This document shows positions 12,840 to 23,987 of a DNA stretch of 64,000 nucleotides, in pieces. A model generated the notes under the pieces. That model did no database searches and had not been told where the DNA came from. It was given only the letters and a program-made list of their open reading frames with translations. A program made the translations under genes and the position numbers. The stretch's first letter is position 1, and each line of letters opens with the position of its first letter. The stretch comes from Plumapathes pennacea. Its lineage: Eukaryota; Cnidaria; Anthozoa; Antipatharia; Myriopathidae. Location of the stretch: contig OZ038463.1 of NCBI GenBank assembly GCA_964036295.1, positions 6,005,274 through 6,069,273 on the forward strand, read 5' to 3'.

Positions 12840-13622
12840 ATGGGCAAACCTAAAGGAGCCACTAAAGCCGTTGCATCTCCTGAGAAATCTGGTGACTCAT
12901 TCCTGGATGATGTTTGGGCGAAATTAGAGATCAAACTCAATGATTGGATTGCAAGCACACTTCCTGCCATTGTGAAGGATCTTCTCAAAGCTCAAGCCTC
13001 CAAAGCGGTAGATGACTACGTCTCTTCTTCCGAGTTTACGAGCTCCCTTCCAGAGAGCATCCTGTTTGATGCTGCCGAACAAAAAGATTCTCACATGGCC
13101 ACGGAAACTAAGATCACCAACCTTCAATGTACGAACTCTCGACTCCTCGAACAAATCGATGATCTCGAACAATATACTAGACGTACAAACGTACGAATCT
13201 TTGGAATACCCGAAGCAGCTGATGACGCAAAGGAAAACACCGACGATCTAGCAATAAATTTTTTTGCTAGTGAACTTGGAGTACAACTATCTGCCAGCGA
13301 CATTAGCCGATCTCACCGTGTTGGGAAAAGATCCCCGACGAAGCCTCGACCGATTATTGTACGCCTGGTTCGTCACAATACCAAGGTTGAAATCCTACGT
13401 AAACGACGTCTACTCAAAGAAAACAAGAGACCATATAACGTACAGGAGGATCTCACCATCGCAAGAAGGAACATCTTGAAATATCTGAGTCAAGAAATCA
13501 ATTCAGGCATCGTGACAAAAGTCTGGACCAACGATGGCACCATACTGTTCCGTCCTACTCAACACTCTTCTACTATTGAGAGGTGCACTACCATTGGCTT
13601 CTACCTGCACCTCTCATATTGA
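12840..13622 (+). CDS. LINE ORF1-type RNA-binding protein with out-of-frame tail
   Basis: The open frame starts at an ATG and resembles ORF1 proteins of L1/CR1-type LINEs (Transposase_22-like). A predicted coiled coil around residues 80-115 (TNLQCTNSRLLEQIDDLEQY) leads into an RRM-like core with RTNVRIFGIPE, ISRSHRVG and PRPIIVRLVRHN, then a C-terminal domain (RPYNVQEDLTIARRNILKYL). ORF1 proteins coat LINE RNA and act as chaperones in retrotransposition. After WTNDGTILFRP the sequence meets an internal deletion joining ORF1 to the end of the reverse-transcriptase ORF in another frame, so the last ~20 residues are not native. Confidence 0.75.
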   Translation: MGKPKGATKAVASPEKSGDSFLDDVWAKLEIKLNDWIASTLPAIVKDLLKAQASKAVDDYVSSSEFTSSLPESILFDAAEQKDSHMATETKITNLQCTNSRLLEQIDDLEQYTRRTNVRIFGIPEAADDAKENTDDLAINFFASELGVQLSASDISRSHRVGKRSPTKPRPIIVRLVRHNTKVEILRKRRLLKENKRPYNVQEDLTIARRNILKYLSQEINSGIVTKVWTNDGTILFRPTQHSSTIERCTTIGFYLHLSY

Positions 13623-14007
13623 ACCTCTTTTTCTTTTACAAAAGAAAGTTGTTCGTTTAATCACCTTTTCCCCTTCTCGAACTCACACCAAACCCCTGTT
13701 CGTAAAGATTAACATTTTGCCCATTCACTCCATCTTTAAGTTCCAAATATCTTGTTTTGTTTTTTCTCATATTAATAATTTACTACCTACACCTCTCTCT
13801 TCCCTCTTCCAATTCAACCTGGAATGCCATGATCATTTCACTCGTGCAAGGTTTAACTTACACAAACAATTTCTTAAATATCATTTTTCAGTGCGTTTTC
13901 AAGCTCCTTCTATCTGGAACAGTCTTCCACTTTCTCTCAGAGATTCACTAACAGTCTCTAACTATAGACGCAAACTAAAGTATTTTTTTCTCCACGATGG
14001 ACTGTGA
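13600..14007 (+). pseudogene. C-terminal remnant of LINE reverse transcriptase
   Basis: In the second frame the sequence encodes STCTSHIEPLFLLQKKVVRL through the terminal YFFLHDGL, as in the intact ORF on the minus strand at 51647-53056. It has no palm or endonuclease domain and cannot work alone. Confidence 0.8.
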
Positions 14008-14633
14008 CTTCTCAATTATCTTACTATGTACTCCTAAAACACAAGGAATGTCATGCATTAATAGCATTTAGGTTTATACTCAGTTTGACTTGTACTTTAT
14101 TATAACGTGTTTAGTAAGAAATGATATGTACTTAGGATTATAATAGTTTATATACAGTGGACTTAATCTTCAAAGGACTGTAATTACTTTCTAATTCCAT
14201 CTACTTCAGTATAAAATAAGAAATGATATGTATTTAATATGTAGTATTTAATATTTAATATGTAGTTTACAATATGCTTAGTTCAACCTACTCTTTATAG
14301 GAATGTTAGTTCTGTTGTTGTTGCTGGTTTATATTTAATTTAATTTAATTTAATTTGCTATTTGTTATTGTAATTGTATTTGCTGAGTGCGTCACCTCTT
14401 CGATGAAGCATTTAATTCTCTGTTGACCCCAAGCCATTTAAGCCACTGGCTTTGGCCCTACTTCTTTATGTAAATCTTTGTGTGTCATCTAATGAATAAA
14501 TGTAAAATGTAAAAAATCTGTGGTGAAAGGGTTGGGGGAGGGGATATTTCAAAATTTAGGTGATGGTTTTCGTGTTTTCGTTTCTATCGCTGTGGATAGT
14601 CGTCACTGCTTGACTGAAAATAGAATTACCATA

Positions 14634-14951
14634 TAGAGCGGTTTTCGGATGACTGTCGAAAGTAATTGTGTGATTGCTTTGGTTTTGCGTTTGCTTCGCT
14701 TTCGGATTGGTCCACACGAGTTTGTCGGCATGCTCAGCCAATCAGAGACAAAACCAAAACCAAAACCAAACACTTCTCACGCAAGCGATGGCGTGTACTC
14801 GCACTGCTGATTGGAAAGTAAAACCAAACGCAAGACCAAACGCGAATTACTTTGGCTTCCAATTGGCTGAACTGTTTTCTCTCAGTCTCTGTGATTGGCC
14901 TGTGTGATTACTTTGGTTTTGGTTTTCGACAGTCATCCGAAAACGGCTCTA
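14634..14951. mobile_element. MITE family B, copy with intact inverted repeats
   Basis: Terminal inverted repeats tagagcggttttcggatgac / gtcatccgaaaacggctcta flank ~318 bp with no coding capacity; TA dinucleotides at both ends fit a Tc1/mariner-type target. Relatives occur at 44801-45116 and 63602-63932, with a degraded copy near 3030-3258. Confidence 0.8.
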
Positions 14952-16728
14952 TATGATGAAGTCGCTCAGTGTGCAAGATGCCACAGTCAAAATTAACCAA
15001 TCAGAAGACCGCTCGCCTGTGGAGTTCAAATCGGACGGTACGGTGTTTTCCTTGCTACTCAAAGTTAGCCATAATTTACAACTTACGTTCTGGTGACAAT
15101 GCTGAATATGAGAGTATTCAAAGGAGGCTGCCGAGGCCGCGAAGCTGCAATCATGGGAGCTGAGGTAAGTGAATCTTATAGTGAGAAACGGTCTGTGTAA
15201 AAGTCCTGCAGAACCGCGCGAAGTGAAAGAAAACGCTAGATTTTGAGAAATGACATCAAATGGATGTATCATGCAGGCTATTCAGGTGTAAGTACAATCA
15301 GTGGACGGATCATTAATAGACGGAGTCAAACTCCTCAAACTCGCTCAGAAATGCCGGCGATATGACACGTAAAAACACTAGATCCAAGCTCGCTCATGTT
15401 GTCCCACCTCGTGGACTACACCTCGTGCAAGTTAAACTACTGGTATAATAATTAAAAATACCCCCCTGCCACGATTCAAATTTTCGCCTTGAGTGACAAA
15501 GGTTTCCTGTTTCTGACCTGCGGTGTGGCACTTAGTGCTGAGCTGCCTTTTCGTCCCAGACGACTCTACTTTTTCGCGGTCGTTCGTGATTAAATTTCAG
15601 TTGTAGGTCCAGAATTAATTCTTCCGATTTGGAGCGATAACTGTTGCCTGAAATGGGTGTGTATTTCAGTTTGAAGTGACTTTGATTCAGGCCGTCGAAC
15701 CTTTCATGAACCGAACCAAACCAGGAGTGACAAAACTACGACATTGCACTGGCACGAAAAATTTAAAAGTTCACATGCATTGATTTTACGATTCTAAACC
15801 TTTTCGGGCAAGATATTTCAGTCCTTTAATTAGGTAATTTTGTTCTACTTGGTACCAGAAGCAAACCCAATTAACCAAATACCTTATACTTTGCAACTGC
15901 AATATAAACTGCATAATTTAACTTGCTTCAACTTTTCTGCCAACGTTTTAAAATATATATCATTCAAGACATACCATACATTGCAAAGACTAATAAGAAA
16001 AACAAGTTTTTCAGCAGTGTTTTTCAAAATTTTGGCAGGCTTTTGTAGTTGTATCATTATTAGTATTGATTGTTTTAAGAACTTTGTTATCTCCTGATTA
16101 TAATGTGATAAGATGTAAACAAAGGTAAAATTATGCTAACAGCAGAATACAAGCAAAGTTCCACATACTTCCCAAAAACAAGCCCCCTCATCATGAAGTT
16201 TGCAGAACTGGACTTTTGACAGCTTGCTTAGATAAAATAATAATAATAATAATAATAATAATAATTTAGTAATAATAATAGTAGCAGTTAGGTTGGCTGT
16301 GATCTTCCAGGTTAGAGTAGTCTTCAGGAAGACTGTTGCTGTTCACTGATGTTTCCACTACCTGAGTGAAAGTATTCTTCAGACTGCAGCACTTTCATTA
16401 GAAGATGATATTTTTGTCTCTAGTAATTGATTTGATTGGTTTCGTCATGATACGGTTGGTTTTGAAGACTCTGGTGTGTTTTCTAATTATTATTGGTCAG
16501 TTCTTGTACTTTTGTCCTTTCAATCTGTCTGTTTTTTTGTTTGCTTGCTGACTGAACACAAACAAGCTACCAGAAACAATAAAACAGAGATGCCGCTAAG
16601 CCCTGGTGCCAGCAAATTTCACTGAAATACCACATCACTGGCTGAAATTTGGCCGGTGATTGCACAGTAGAGATAGCCGGCTGAGCTCACTTCTAAACCA
16701 GCATGCTTTCTCAGTTACATCCTCAATA

Positions 16729-16784
<56 letters not shown>

Positions 16785-18751
16785 AACAATATGTACAACT
16801 TATTGTGTACACTACCTACATGTAGATGAGACAATAAATTCTAACTAGAAATAGAATATTTACAGATGCCCCCTTGCCCTATCAGAGACAAGATCAATAC
16901 CTTGTTTCAGACTAAAATGTTTGAAAAAGGACTACCCCTGGGTGTTAAAATAACCTAAAATACTGGTTCACACAAGTAAAGCACAGATTTTACAATATGA
17001 ACCAGCTGCTTGTGCTTGTATTTGCTTGTATTTGTGCTTGCTTTACCCATATGAACCAGATCTATATTCTAATTATAATTTAATTATTAAGAATCTTTAA
17101 GAATCTAATACTTATGACATATTGTAAAAATATGAGAATAATTATTAGTATTCTCATTAAGTCACTCATTCATCTCTTCTTCAATGGTTGGGAGAATCTA
17201 AATATGGATCAAGTCACTCACTAGAGGTAGATTCCAATATTACAAACAGCTCATCACCACTGCCAAGTGTCATAATCACTGGATCTCTGATCTTTCTTTT
17301 TCCTTCCTGAAATAACCAGCATAATTGGATTAATATCCCAAATCGTCTCCGAAGATGAAATCATATGCTACAAGCAAATTGATAAGAAAACATACATGTG
17401 TTGTTAAGGTAGTAGATTTTGCTTGTTTTGGTATTTGGTCATAAAAATAGTGTGCAAAATTTTGGGATACATTCCGGTCTGAAATAGGGTAAAAAAATAT
17501 GACATAAGGGTTTCCATAACTGAGTGGCACACTTCCACCCAAAATTATGAGGAGTACTCTCCCTCTTCCCCCCCCAACCACAAGCTCATTCGCCCAGGTT
17601 TTCCTGTCATATTTTTAAGTGGAGGAAGGGGGAGAGGGGATGACAGAATGATTGATGCATTGGACTCTCTGGATGTTTCTGTGGAGTATTTTGTACAACA
17701 TGAAGGTCGAACGAGATATCAAATGTTGGTCAAAAGGTGCATATCTGACAAGAAAGCTCCAATATTTCTGCAAAATGCGGTATGAATTTTCGTTCGAGTA
17801 CAAATGCTTGCACAATTTTCAGTTCACTGATTTATCAAATAATAAGCAGGCTACTCACAGATAACTTCAAATCACCCACCCTGCCACTGTACAAACTTTT
17901 TGATAAGTGTGTGCCAAGAACTGGCTGTTAATATACAGTCAAATCTGTAAAGCAGACACCCTTGGGGAATTGTGAAGTGTCTGCTTAATACAGGGTGTCC
18001 GCTTGTTAATTCTTGAGTTGCAATTGACGTCATGGTAGCCATGTCTGAGGACGTTTAACAAAAGATTGCTTATCAACTTCTATGGTAAGTGGATCCAACA
18101 TGGCCGCAAAGTCTTTGTATTCTGAATTTCCAGGGATTGATTGCAACCCATGAATACAGGTGGAGTTTACAGTATCTTGCTGGGGAGTAGATTTTTGGTA
18201 CTTGGACAACTGTTCGCTCAATACAGGTTTGACTGTTCTACACAGTGCATTTCTCGCCAATCAGTCATAAGGAGCAGTGTGCAGGAGCAGCTATAAGTTA
18301 CATATCATCTTTGCATGAGGGTACTGTATGCCAGCCACACCAAAACTCGTGATTCTCACCTAGTTGTGTGAAGGATCAAGGCCCTGTTCACTGTGAAATC
18401 CTCTCGGCAAACTGAAAAGTGTAATTGTGGCGTGCAACGTCACACGAACATTCAAATTGCAGTTGCAGTGCGGTGTTTGCAACTTGTCTCGCAACATTCC
18501 CCCCGGGAGCGATCAAGAGCGCATGCGCAGCGGCGAGCTCTCCCCAGCTTTCCTCGGCATAAATCGTTGATCCGAGAACGATAGATGCAAGACAAGTTAC
18601 AAAAAGATAATGAACAGTGTAAAAAAGAGCCTTTTGCTGCTTGATTGTGATTTATTGTGTGTACTCGCTCTCAGCCTAATTCGCCCAAATAACCAAATCA
18701 CCGCTTAATATCACGGTCAAGCGGTTAAGTGAATACGTATATTAACCTCGG
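14952..18751. other. Repeat-rich region without a recognised gene
   Basis: Contains (AAT)n microsatellites at 16236-16265 and 16736-16781 and an inverted relative of the family C repeat at 17455-17570. No run of open frame with splice sites and recognisable protein similarity was found. A possible 5' exon ending in a good donor (gag|gtaagtg, 15162) was seen without partner exons. Confidence 0.5.
16736..16781. repeat. (AAT)n microsatellite
   Basis: About 15 uninterrupted aat units. A shorter array of the same type lies at 16236-16265, and another at 46771-46799. Confidence 0.95.
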
Positions 18752-18769
18752 GGGAGGGGGGTACTCCTT

Positions 18770-19060
18770 AAAACTTTGGGTGGGAGTGTGCCGCCCGGGA
18801 CTGAAAACCCTTACCCTATTTCAGGCCAAAATTTTCGATCTCCAACCCTATTTCAGACAAAAATGTGCGATTTGCGACCGTTTTCAGACCCAAATTTGGA
18901 AATTCCATCTCTAATTCAGACCAAAATATGACTTACATATAAGAGAAGCCCCCCACCCCCCCCCCCCAAAAAAAAGTCTGTCGAGCCGCTAAAAGAGCAT
19001 GCATTAAGTTGCAGAAAACCAGCACTTAAATGACAAAACATAAATACAATGCGGTCAACA
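18770..19060 (+). repeat. Dispersed repeat family C ('ccctatttcagacc')
   Basis: Begins ctttgggtgggagtgtgcc and contains several 'ccctatttcaggcc/agac' units, a poly-C/poly-A stretch and gtctgtcgagccgctaa. A close copy lies at 22997-23330, a partial one at 19505-19607 and an inverted relative at 17455-17570. It is noncoding and forms the left border of the tandem duplication described for the GATM promoter. Confidence 0.7.
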
Positions 19061-19991
19061 CACGCGCGCGCTTTTATCAAACCATTTTGATTAATATAGT
19101 ACACATATTGCCGAACTACTTGTCTTCGGAGTATATAATTCTGTAAGGTTTACTTCTGTTGCCGTAAACGCCAGAAATAAACGAGAAAGCCTCTGACGTC
19201 ACCCAAAAGAATAAATACTGATCTTGGCAACGGCTTGCCTCAAAACATTCTCATAGAAGTAGTCAATTGACGTCATCATGCAAAGCGGTGTTTTGGTTGG
19301 TCAACCGTGATCAATATTGGCCTTTCTTTCTACAAATATCAAAACAGGATGTAGCTTGTGGTGTTTACCACATCGTGTGTTTGTTTTAGTTGACTACGTG
19401 CCTACAATAGAACACTCTAGCATTTGTTATGTGATGTGCGCGCTATACGCTGAACTCAAAGCGGTATACAGCATATATAACCCTGCTATCTCCAACTTTC
19501 AAAGGAAGTTTATATATAAGAGAAGCCCTCCCTCCCCCCCCAAAAAAGAGTCTGTCGAGCCGCTAAAAAGAGCATGCATTAAGCCGCAGAAACCAGCACT
19601 TAAATGACAAAACAGATAGGTCGAGATAGCAGGGTTCTAACAAGGGAATTCTAAAAAAATAAATAAATCACTTTATTTAAGTCTCAATGTATTTAGCACT
19701 GCCGTGCTAATTGGGGAGACTTGAAATGCAGAAACCAAATATTATAAACTGAACGTAAATTTGTTCTCTACCAAGTTCATAATTTACAAGGGATTCTGTT
19801 CGAGAAGGACTGGAGGGGTGTTTCGAGATAATGAACTTCGAGATAGCGGGGTTCTACTGTATTGTATATATAAGCGTCATTGTTGGTCAACAATTCAAAT
19901 ACAAGCACGATTTTCACGAGTCACGTAATCACAGGAGTTCTTATCTCGCAGTGGAAACATGTTCGATGCAAGTGTGAGGAGGGGGTGAGGG

Positions 19992-20871
19992 TATGAAGCT
20001 GTTTTCCTGTCAAAAATAACATTGGCTGTGTCAAGTGGAACTTCGTCCTTTTTGCTATTTGATTATGTGTAGTTGACATGAAATTCGTGCACTTGGGGCT
20101 TAAAATGCTTGCACACCCAACTACGACTTGCACACCTAATGACGACTTGCACACCCAATGACGACTTGCACACCTAATGACGAAGAGCGCCAGATCGTCG
20201 TTCGTTTTCAATGGCATCGATTTGTTATCAATTGAGTAACCGCTGTCCTGTTGCACTTGAATTTCCAATATGGCGGCCGAAGCTATCAAGGAGGACATCG
20301 GCTGCATGCTGCAGGAAATAGTGCAGAAAATAAATGCAGGGAACTTGCGAGTTGATGATCTAGATTATCTTTATTACAAACTTGACAGAGTGGAGCATAT
20401 TTTGTCACTCAGTGTGCAAGTCATGGATATTGACGCCAGAGTATTTTCCTCTATTTCCGATGCGAAGTTTTTGATGAGTCAAGAACAGAGTCAAGATGAA
20501 CGTCTCGAACGTGGCTTTCAGTCGGAGAAGGTGTTCACAGAAGACCGTGGAAGGCCCAGATCACTCGAAGTTTCGCGCGGTTCCGCCATGCTAGAAAACT
20601 GATTTTGAACACGATGAAAAGACGGTCAGCGGTTCATCGAACGAGAACATTCAATAACAAATCGATGCCATTGCAAGCGAACGACGATCTGGCGCTCTTC
20701 GTCATTGGGTGTGCAAGTCGTCATTAGGTGTGCAAGTCGCCATTGGGTGTGCAAGCATTTTAAGCCCCAAGTGCACGAATTTCATGTCAACTACACATAA
20801 TCAAAGAGCAAAAAGGACTAAGTTCCACTTGACACAACCAATGTTATTTTTGACAGGAAAACAGCTTCATA
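19992..20871. mobile_element. 880-bp element with ~235-bp inverted repeats and an internal ORF
   Basis: The left terminus tatgaagctgttttcctgtc is matched inverted at the right end, and similarity continues for ~235 bp. Next to the core the arms carry 19-bp subrepeats (cttgcacacccaatgacga type), four on the left and three on the right. TGAGGG is duplicated at both edges (19986-19991 and 20872-20877). The paralogous locus near 23575-23590 lacks the insertion and reads gggtgagggtactaac. It is thus a TIR transposon of unassigned superfamily. An 8-bp duplication (TGAGGGTA) with slightly unequal ends fits equally well. Confidence 0.8.
20270..20602 (+). CDS. 110-residue ORF carried inside the TIR element
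   Basis: An uninterrupted ATG-to-stop frame in a YY1-like start context (aatatggcggc). The N-terminal half looks helical (EDIGCMLQEIVQKI, DDLDYLYYKLDRVEHIL). The C-terminus has SEKVFTEDRGRPRSLEV, reminiscent of the GRPR segment before a helix-turn-helix in integrase-core proteins abundant in cnidarians and fish; that link is from memory and tentative. It could be a captured host exon or the start of a lost transposase. No catalytic residues are present. Confidence 0.4.
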   Translation: MAAEAIKEDIGCMLQEIVQKINAGNLRVDDLDYLYYKLDRVEHILSLSVQVMDIDARVFSSISDAKFLMSQEQSQDERLERGFQSEKVFTEDRGRPRSLEVSRGSAMLEN

Positions 20872-21164
20872 TGAGGGTACTAACAAAAACTTATCTCAAA
20901 TATTCATCTGAATAAACATCTTAGAGTGTATGCCTTTGTAGGGACGCTAATGCAGGCAATAGTTATGTTTCAAAATAGTTAAAACCGGACGTGCTTCGCA
21001 AACTAACCTAAACATTTTCATACTTTACGATAAGTAGTCTTACTCTAATGTCGGGTTCTGATATTTTTTTCGAAATCGAGAGTGAAAGGCGGCCAAACCC
21101 CTCGGCACTATTTTTTAAATCAAAATGTTGTGAACGCCGGATGGCCAGATGGATGTTGTATTTA

Positions 21165-21597
21165 TAGTACGTATTCCATATATGGAACAACCGGACGAGC
21201 AAATACCTGGCCCTGATGAGCATTGCCCCAATGAGCAAATACACAACCTTGAATAATAATTAGCCGTAAATACGTGGCGCACGAGCAAATTCGTGACATT
21301 GAATAATAATTAGCCGTAACTTTGCAACTGGATAAACAGTGTTTGGATTATATTTTAGACTTAGATTTAAGGTTAGGGTTAGGGTTAGAGTTAGGATTAG
21401 GTTTAGGGTTAGGATTAGGGTTATGGTCAGGGTTAGGCCGTAATTTTTGTATATGTATATGTATTTCTCACTCGCATCAATTCAATTTACGGCTAATTAT
21501 TATTCAAGGTTGCGTATTTGCTCATTGGGGCAATGTATTTGCTCATTAGGGCCAGGTATTTGCTCGTCCGGTTGTGCCTTATAAGGAATACGTACTA
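21165..21597. mobile_element. Foldback element with telomere-like core
   Basis: Ends tagtacgtattcc (21165) and ggaatacgtacta (21597) are inverted repeats. Similarity continues inward through cggacgagcaaatacctggc and gaataataattagccgtaa on the left against their complements on the right. The centre holds the ttaggg-like array. The paralogous locus near 24165 lacks this segment (ggccaacgaaaacgtg), so it is an insertion here or a deletion there. Confidence 0.75.
21369..21437 (+). repeat. Interstitial telomere-like (TTAGGG)n array
   Basis: About ten imperfect hexamers: ggttagggttagggttag followed by ttaggatt, gtttaggg and tatggtcaggg variants. TTAGGG is the usual metazoan telomere repeat. It lies between the inverted arms of a foldback element. 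Confidence 0.85.
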
Positions 21598-22341
21598 TAT
21601 ATACCTATCGAAAACGTGTTAACAACAGCGGGGATATTAACACATGCGAATTTATTTTTCGCTTGTGGCATGGGGTCTCACGTTCGCGACCTTTGACAAT
21701 AGACCCGATATTGGTGCACCACGAAAGTATCGGCTGAACGTACATTTCATCCATTCTAAAGCTGGTGTTAATCAGTACACTGATCGATAGTTTGCAACGA
21801 CGATTTGCTCCAAATTCACGCAACGTTGTTGCAAGTTTTTGAATCGTTTTCAAAACTTGCAACGCGTTCCAGCGGCATCGCGAAAAAACATTCGCAATGG
21901 GTGTTACACCTCAACGATTTTAGCTCAACATCGTATCGCTGCAGATCGACCAATGTAACACCACCTTAAGATGGGTTTTCTTTAGAAAGAGACAAATCTC
22001 TCGGAAATCTCTCACTATTTTTCGACTATATATCAGCTATGAAGACTGACTCAGCTTTGGCGTGTGCGTTCGAGCGGACCTATGGTTTCCAGATAATAGT
22101 AAACGAATGAATGTTTCTTTGCCCCATTGCTTCTTACAATTCTTATTTTTACATACCAGTGATATTGTTGGCAGATCCCAGCAAGTTTTCTGAAATATTT
22201 CCTAGTCTGTTTTGCCCCACAAAATCAATTGCCCGCGGCTACAGTTCTTGACTGCTCAACCACATCCTGTTTTTGATTTATGTTGATTACGCTCAAGAAA
22301 TACCAACTAGCAGCAACGTGCTGTACACTGAGCTCAGAGAG

Positions 22342-22908
22342 TATATATAGCTTATACCTGTAATTCTTGTCAACAATTTGCTAGTGCCGGAGTAATTGTT
22401 TTGTGCTAATATCAAAAGGGATGGTGAGTAGAAGCACCACAGCACTGACTTTTATAATCAGTATACAAGCAAAAACTCGAACTCCTGATCACGTACTGGC
22501 ACTTTTACTCATTTGAGAACTTAAAACTGACCGAAATCGGTTTATTGAATGATATCATTGAACTGGTAGGTAAGGTCGATTACGATGAACGCCATAAAGA
22601 TGTTAGTCAACATTTCAAACCCAAGCCCGGTTTTCACAAGCGACGCCTGTACATATTTACATGATCCTTTCTTCGAAGCTCACAATCATAGCTTGTATAG
22701 ACGCAAACAACTAGAACGTACTGCAGACCCGAACAGACAAATATAACTCTCAAGCAGCAGTACATTTTTTCAGTCAAGTTTAATTTTGGACAGAGGCCAA
22801 ATGAAAAGAAAATCAATATTGTAAGATGCCCTCTAACTGCAAATGTGTTTTAAGCAACTCAATCTTACCAAAGAACTTGTTTGTTATTTTATTTATTTAT
22901 TTATCTAT

Positions 22909-22955
<47 letters not shown>

Positions 22956-23001
22956 TATTTTTAATTTTTTGCAACTTCGTCGTTTGTGCTCGCGATCTTT
23001 G
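22342..23001 (+). pseudogene. Orphan duplicate of the GATM promoter, exon 1, intron 1 and start of exon 2
   Basis: Near-identical to 24901-25493. TATATATA at 22342-22349 is kept, as is the ATG at 22421-22423 followed directly by the gtgagtag donor. Intron 1 is kept with an expanded TTTA microsatellite. The acceptor reads gcaac instead of gcagc, so its AG is lost. Only 27 nt of exon 2 remain (22975-23001) before the sequence runs into a family C repeat. It cannot encode GATM but could still fire a promoter. Confidence 0.8.
22886..22956. repeat. (TTTA)n microsatellite
   Basis: About 17 tetranucleotide units in the intron of the orphan GATM fragment. The same position in the real gene (25434-25453) has only about five, so the array expanded in this copy or contracted in the other. 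Confidence 0.9.
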
Positions 23002-23330
23002 GGTGGGAGTGTGCCGCCCGGGCCTGAAAACCCTTACCCTATTTCAGGCCAAAATTTTTGATTTCCAACCCTATTTCAGACAAAAATGTGCGATTTGCGA
23101 CCGTTTTCAGACCCAAATTTGGAATTTCCATCTTTAATTCAGACCAAATATCAAAATGTCCTACCCTATTCCGGACCAAAGGCACATACCGATATGACTT
23201 ACATATAAGAGAAGCCCCCCACCACCCCACCACCCCCCCCCCCCCCCCCCCCCCCCAAAAAAAGAAAAAAGTCTGTCGAGCCGCTAAAAAGAGCATGCAT
23301 TAAGCCGCAGAAACCAGCACTTAAATGACG
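22997..23330 (+). repeat. Dispersed repeat family C, second copy
   Basis: Starts ctttgggtgggagtgtgcc directly against the truncated GATM exon 2 and repeats the sequence at 18770-19060, including the ccctatttcag units, the long poly-C tract (23226-23256) and gtctgtcgagccgcta. Confidence 0.7.
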
Positions 23331-23671
23331 AAACAGATAGATCGAGATAGCAGGGTTCTAACAAGGGAATTCTCTACCAAGTTCATAATTTACAAGGGAT
23401 TCTGTTCGAGAAGGACTTGAGGGGTGTTTCGAGATAATGAACTTCGAGATAGCGGGGTTCTACTGTATTGTATATATAAGCGTCATTGTTGGTCAACAAT
23501 TCAAATACAAGCACGATTTTCACAGGAGTTCTTATCTCGCAGTGGAAACATGTTCGATGCAAGTGTGAGGAAGGGGTGAGGGTACTAACAGAAACTTATC
23601 TCAAATATTCATCTGACTAAATATCTTAGAGTGTATGCCTTTTTAGGGACGCTAATGCAGGCAATAGTTAT

Positions 23672-23987
23672 TTTTACCACAACACACTAGTTTCTCGCTC
23701 TCTGATTGGTCGATTTACCGTGGTAAATAAGAGTCCGGACAATGATGCTGGCGCCAGCTGACGCCAGCATGTCACGTTTTGCAGCGAAATACAACGAAAG
23801 TTTCCTGTATATTTCCAAATGTTGTGGTAAAAAACAAATTTCCACTGGTTTGCCGTAGTGTGGACTCTTATTTACCACGATTTACGTCATCACATGGTCA
23901 AAATTAGTTCAACATTTTGACCATGTGATGACGTAAATCGTGGTAAATAAGAGTCCACACCACGGCAAACCAGTGGAAATTTATTAA
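23672..23987. mobile_element. MITE family A, copy 1
   Basis: Runs from ttttaccacaacacactag to ccagtggaaatttattaa. A long internal hairpin pairs gtggactcttatttaccacg with its complement across a short loop. The matching duplicated locus (20960-20985, gttatgtttcaaaatag) lacks it, so it inserted after the duplication. Other copies: 32343-32691, 32692-33045, 44188-44527 and 58453-58794. Confidence 0.85.

Larger units (their letters stand above)
12840..14517 (+). mobile_element. Internally deleted LINE (ORF1 joined to 3' end of ORF2)
   Basis: ORF1 is followed near 13598 by the last ~135 codons of the reverse-transcriptase ORF (13600-14007) and a 3' UTR ending in aatgaataaatgtaaaatg repeats. From ggcttctacctgcacctc (13593) onward the sequence is nearly identical, in reverse complement, to the LINE at 51133-53166, so both are one family. 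Endonuclease and reverse-transcriptase core are missing while both outer parts remain, which makes it a non-autonomous deletion derivative. The 5' limit upstream of 12840 is uncertain. Confidence 0.8.

Noticed and set aside
15091-15162. Possible 5' exon ending gctgag|gtaagtg
   Set aside because: Good donor and several ATGs but no recognisable protein and no downstream exon in the next kilobases.
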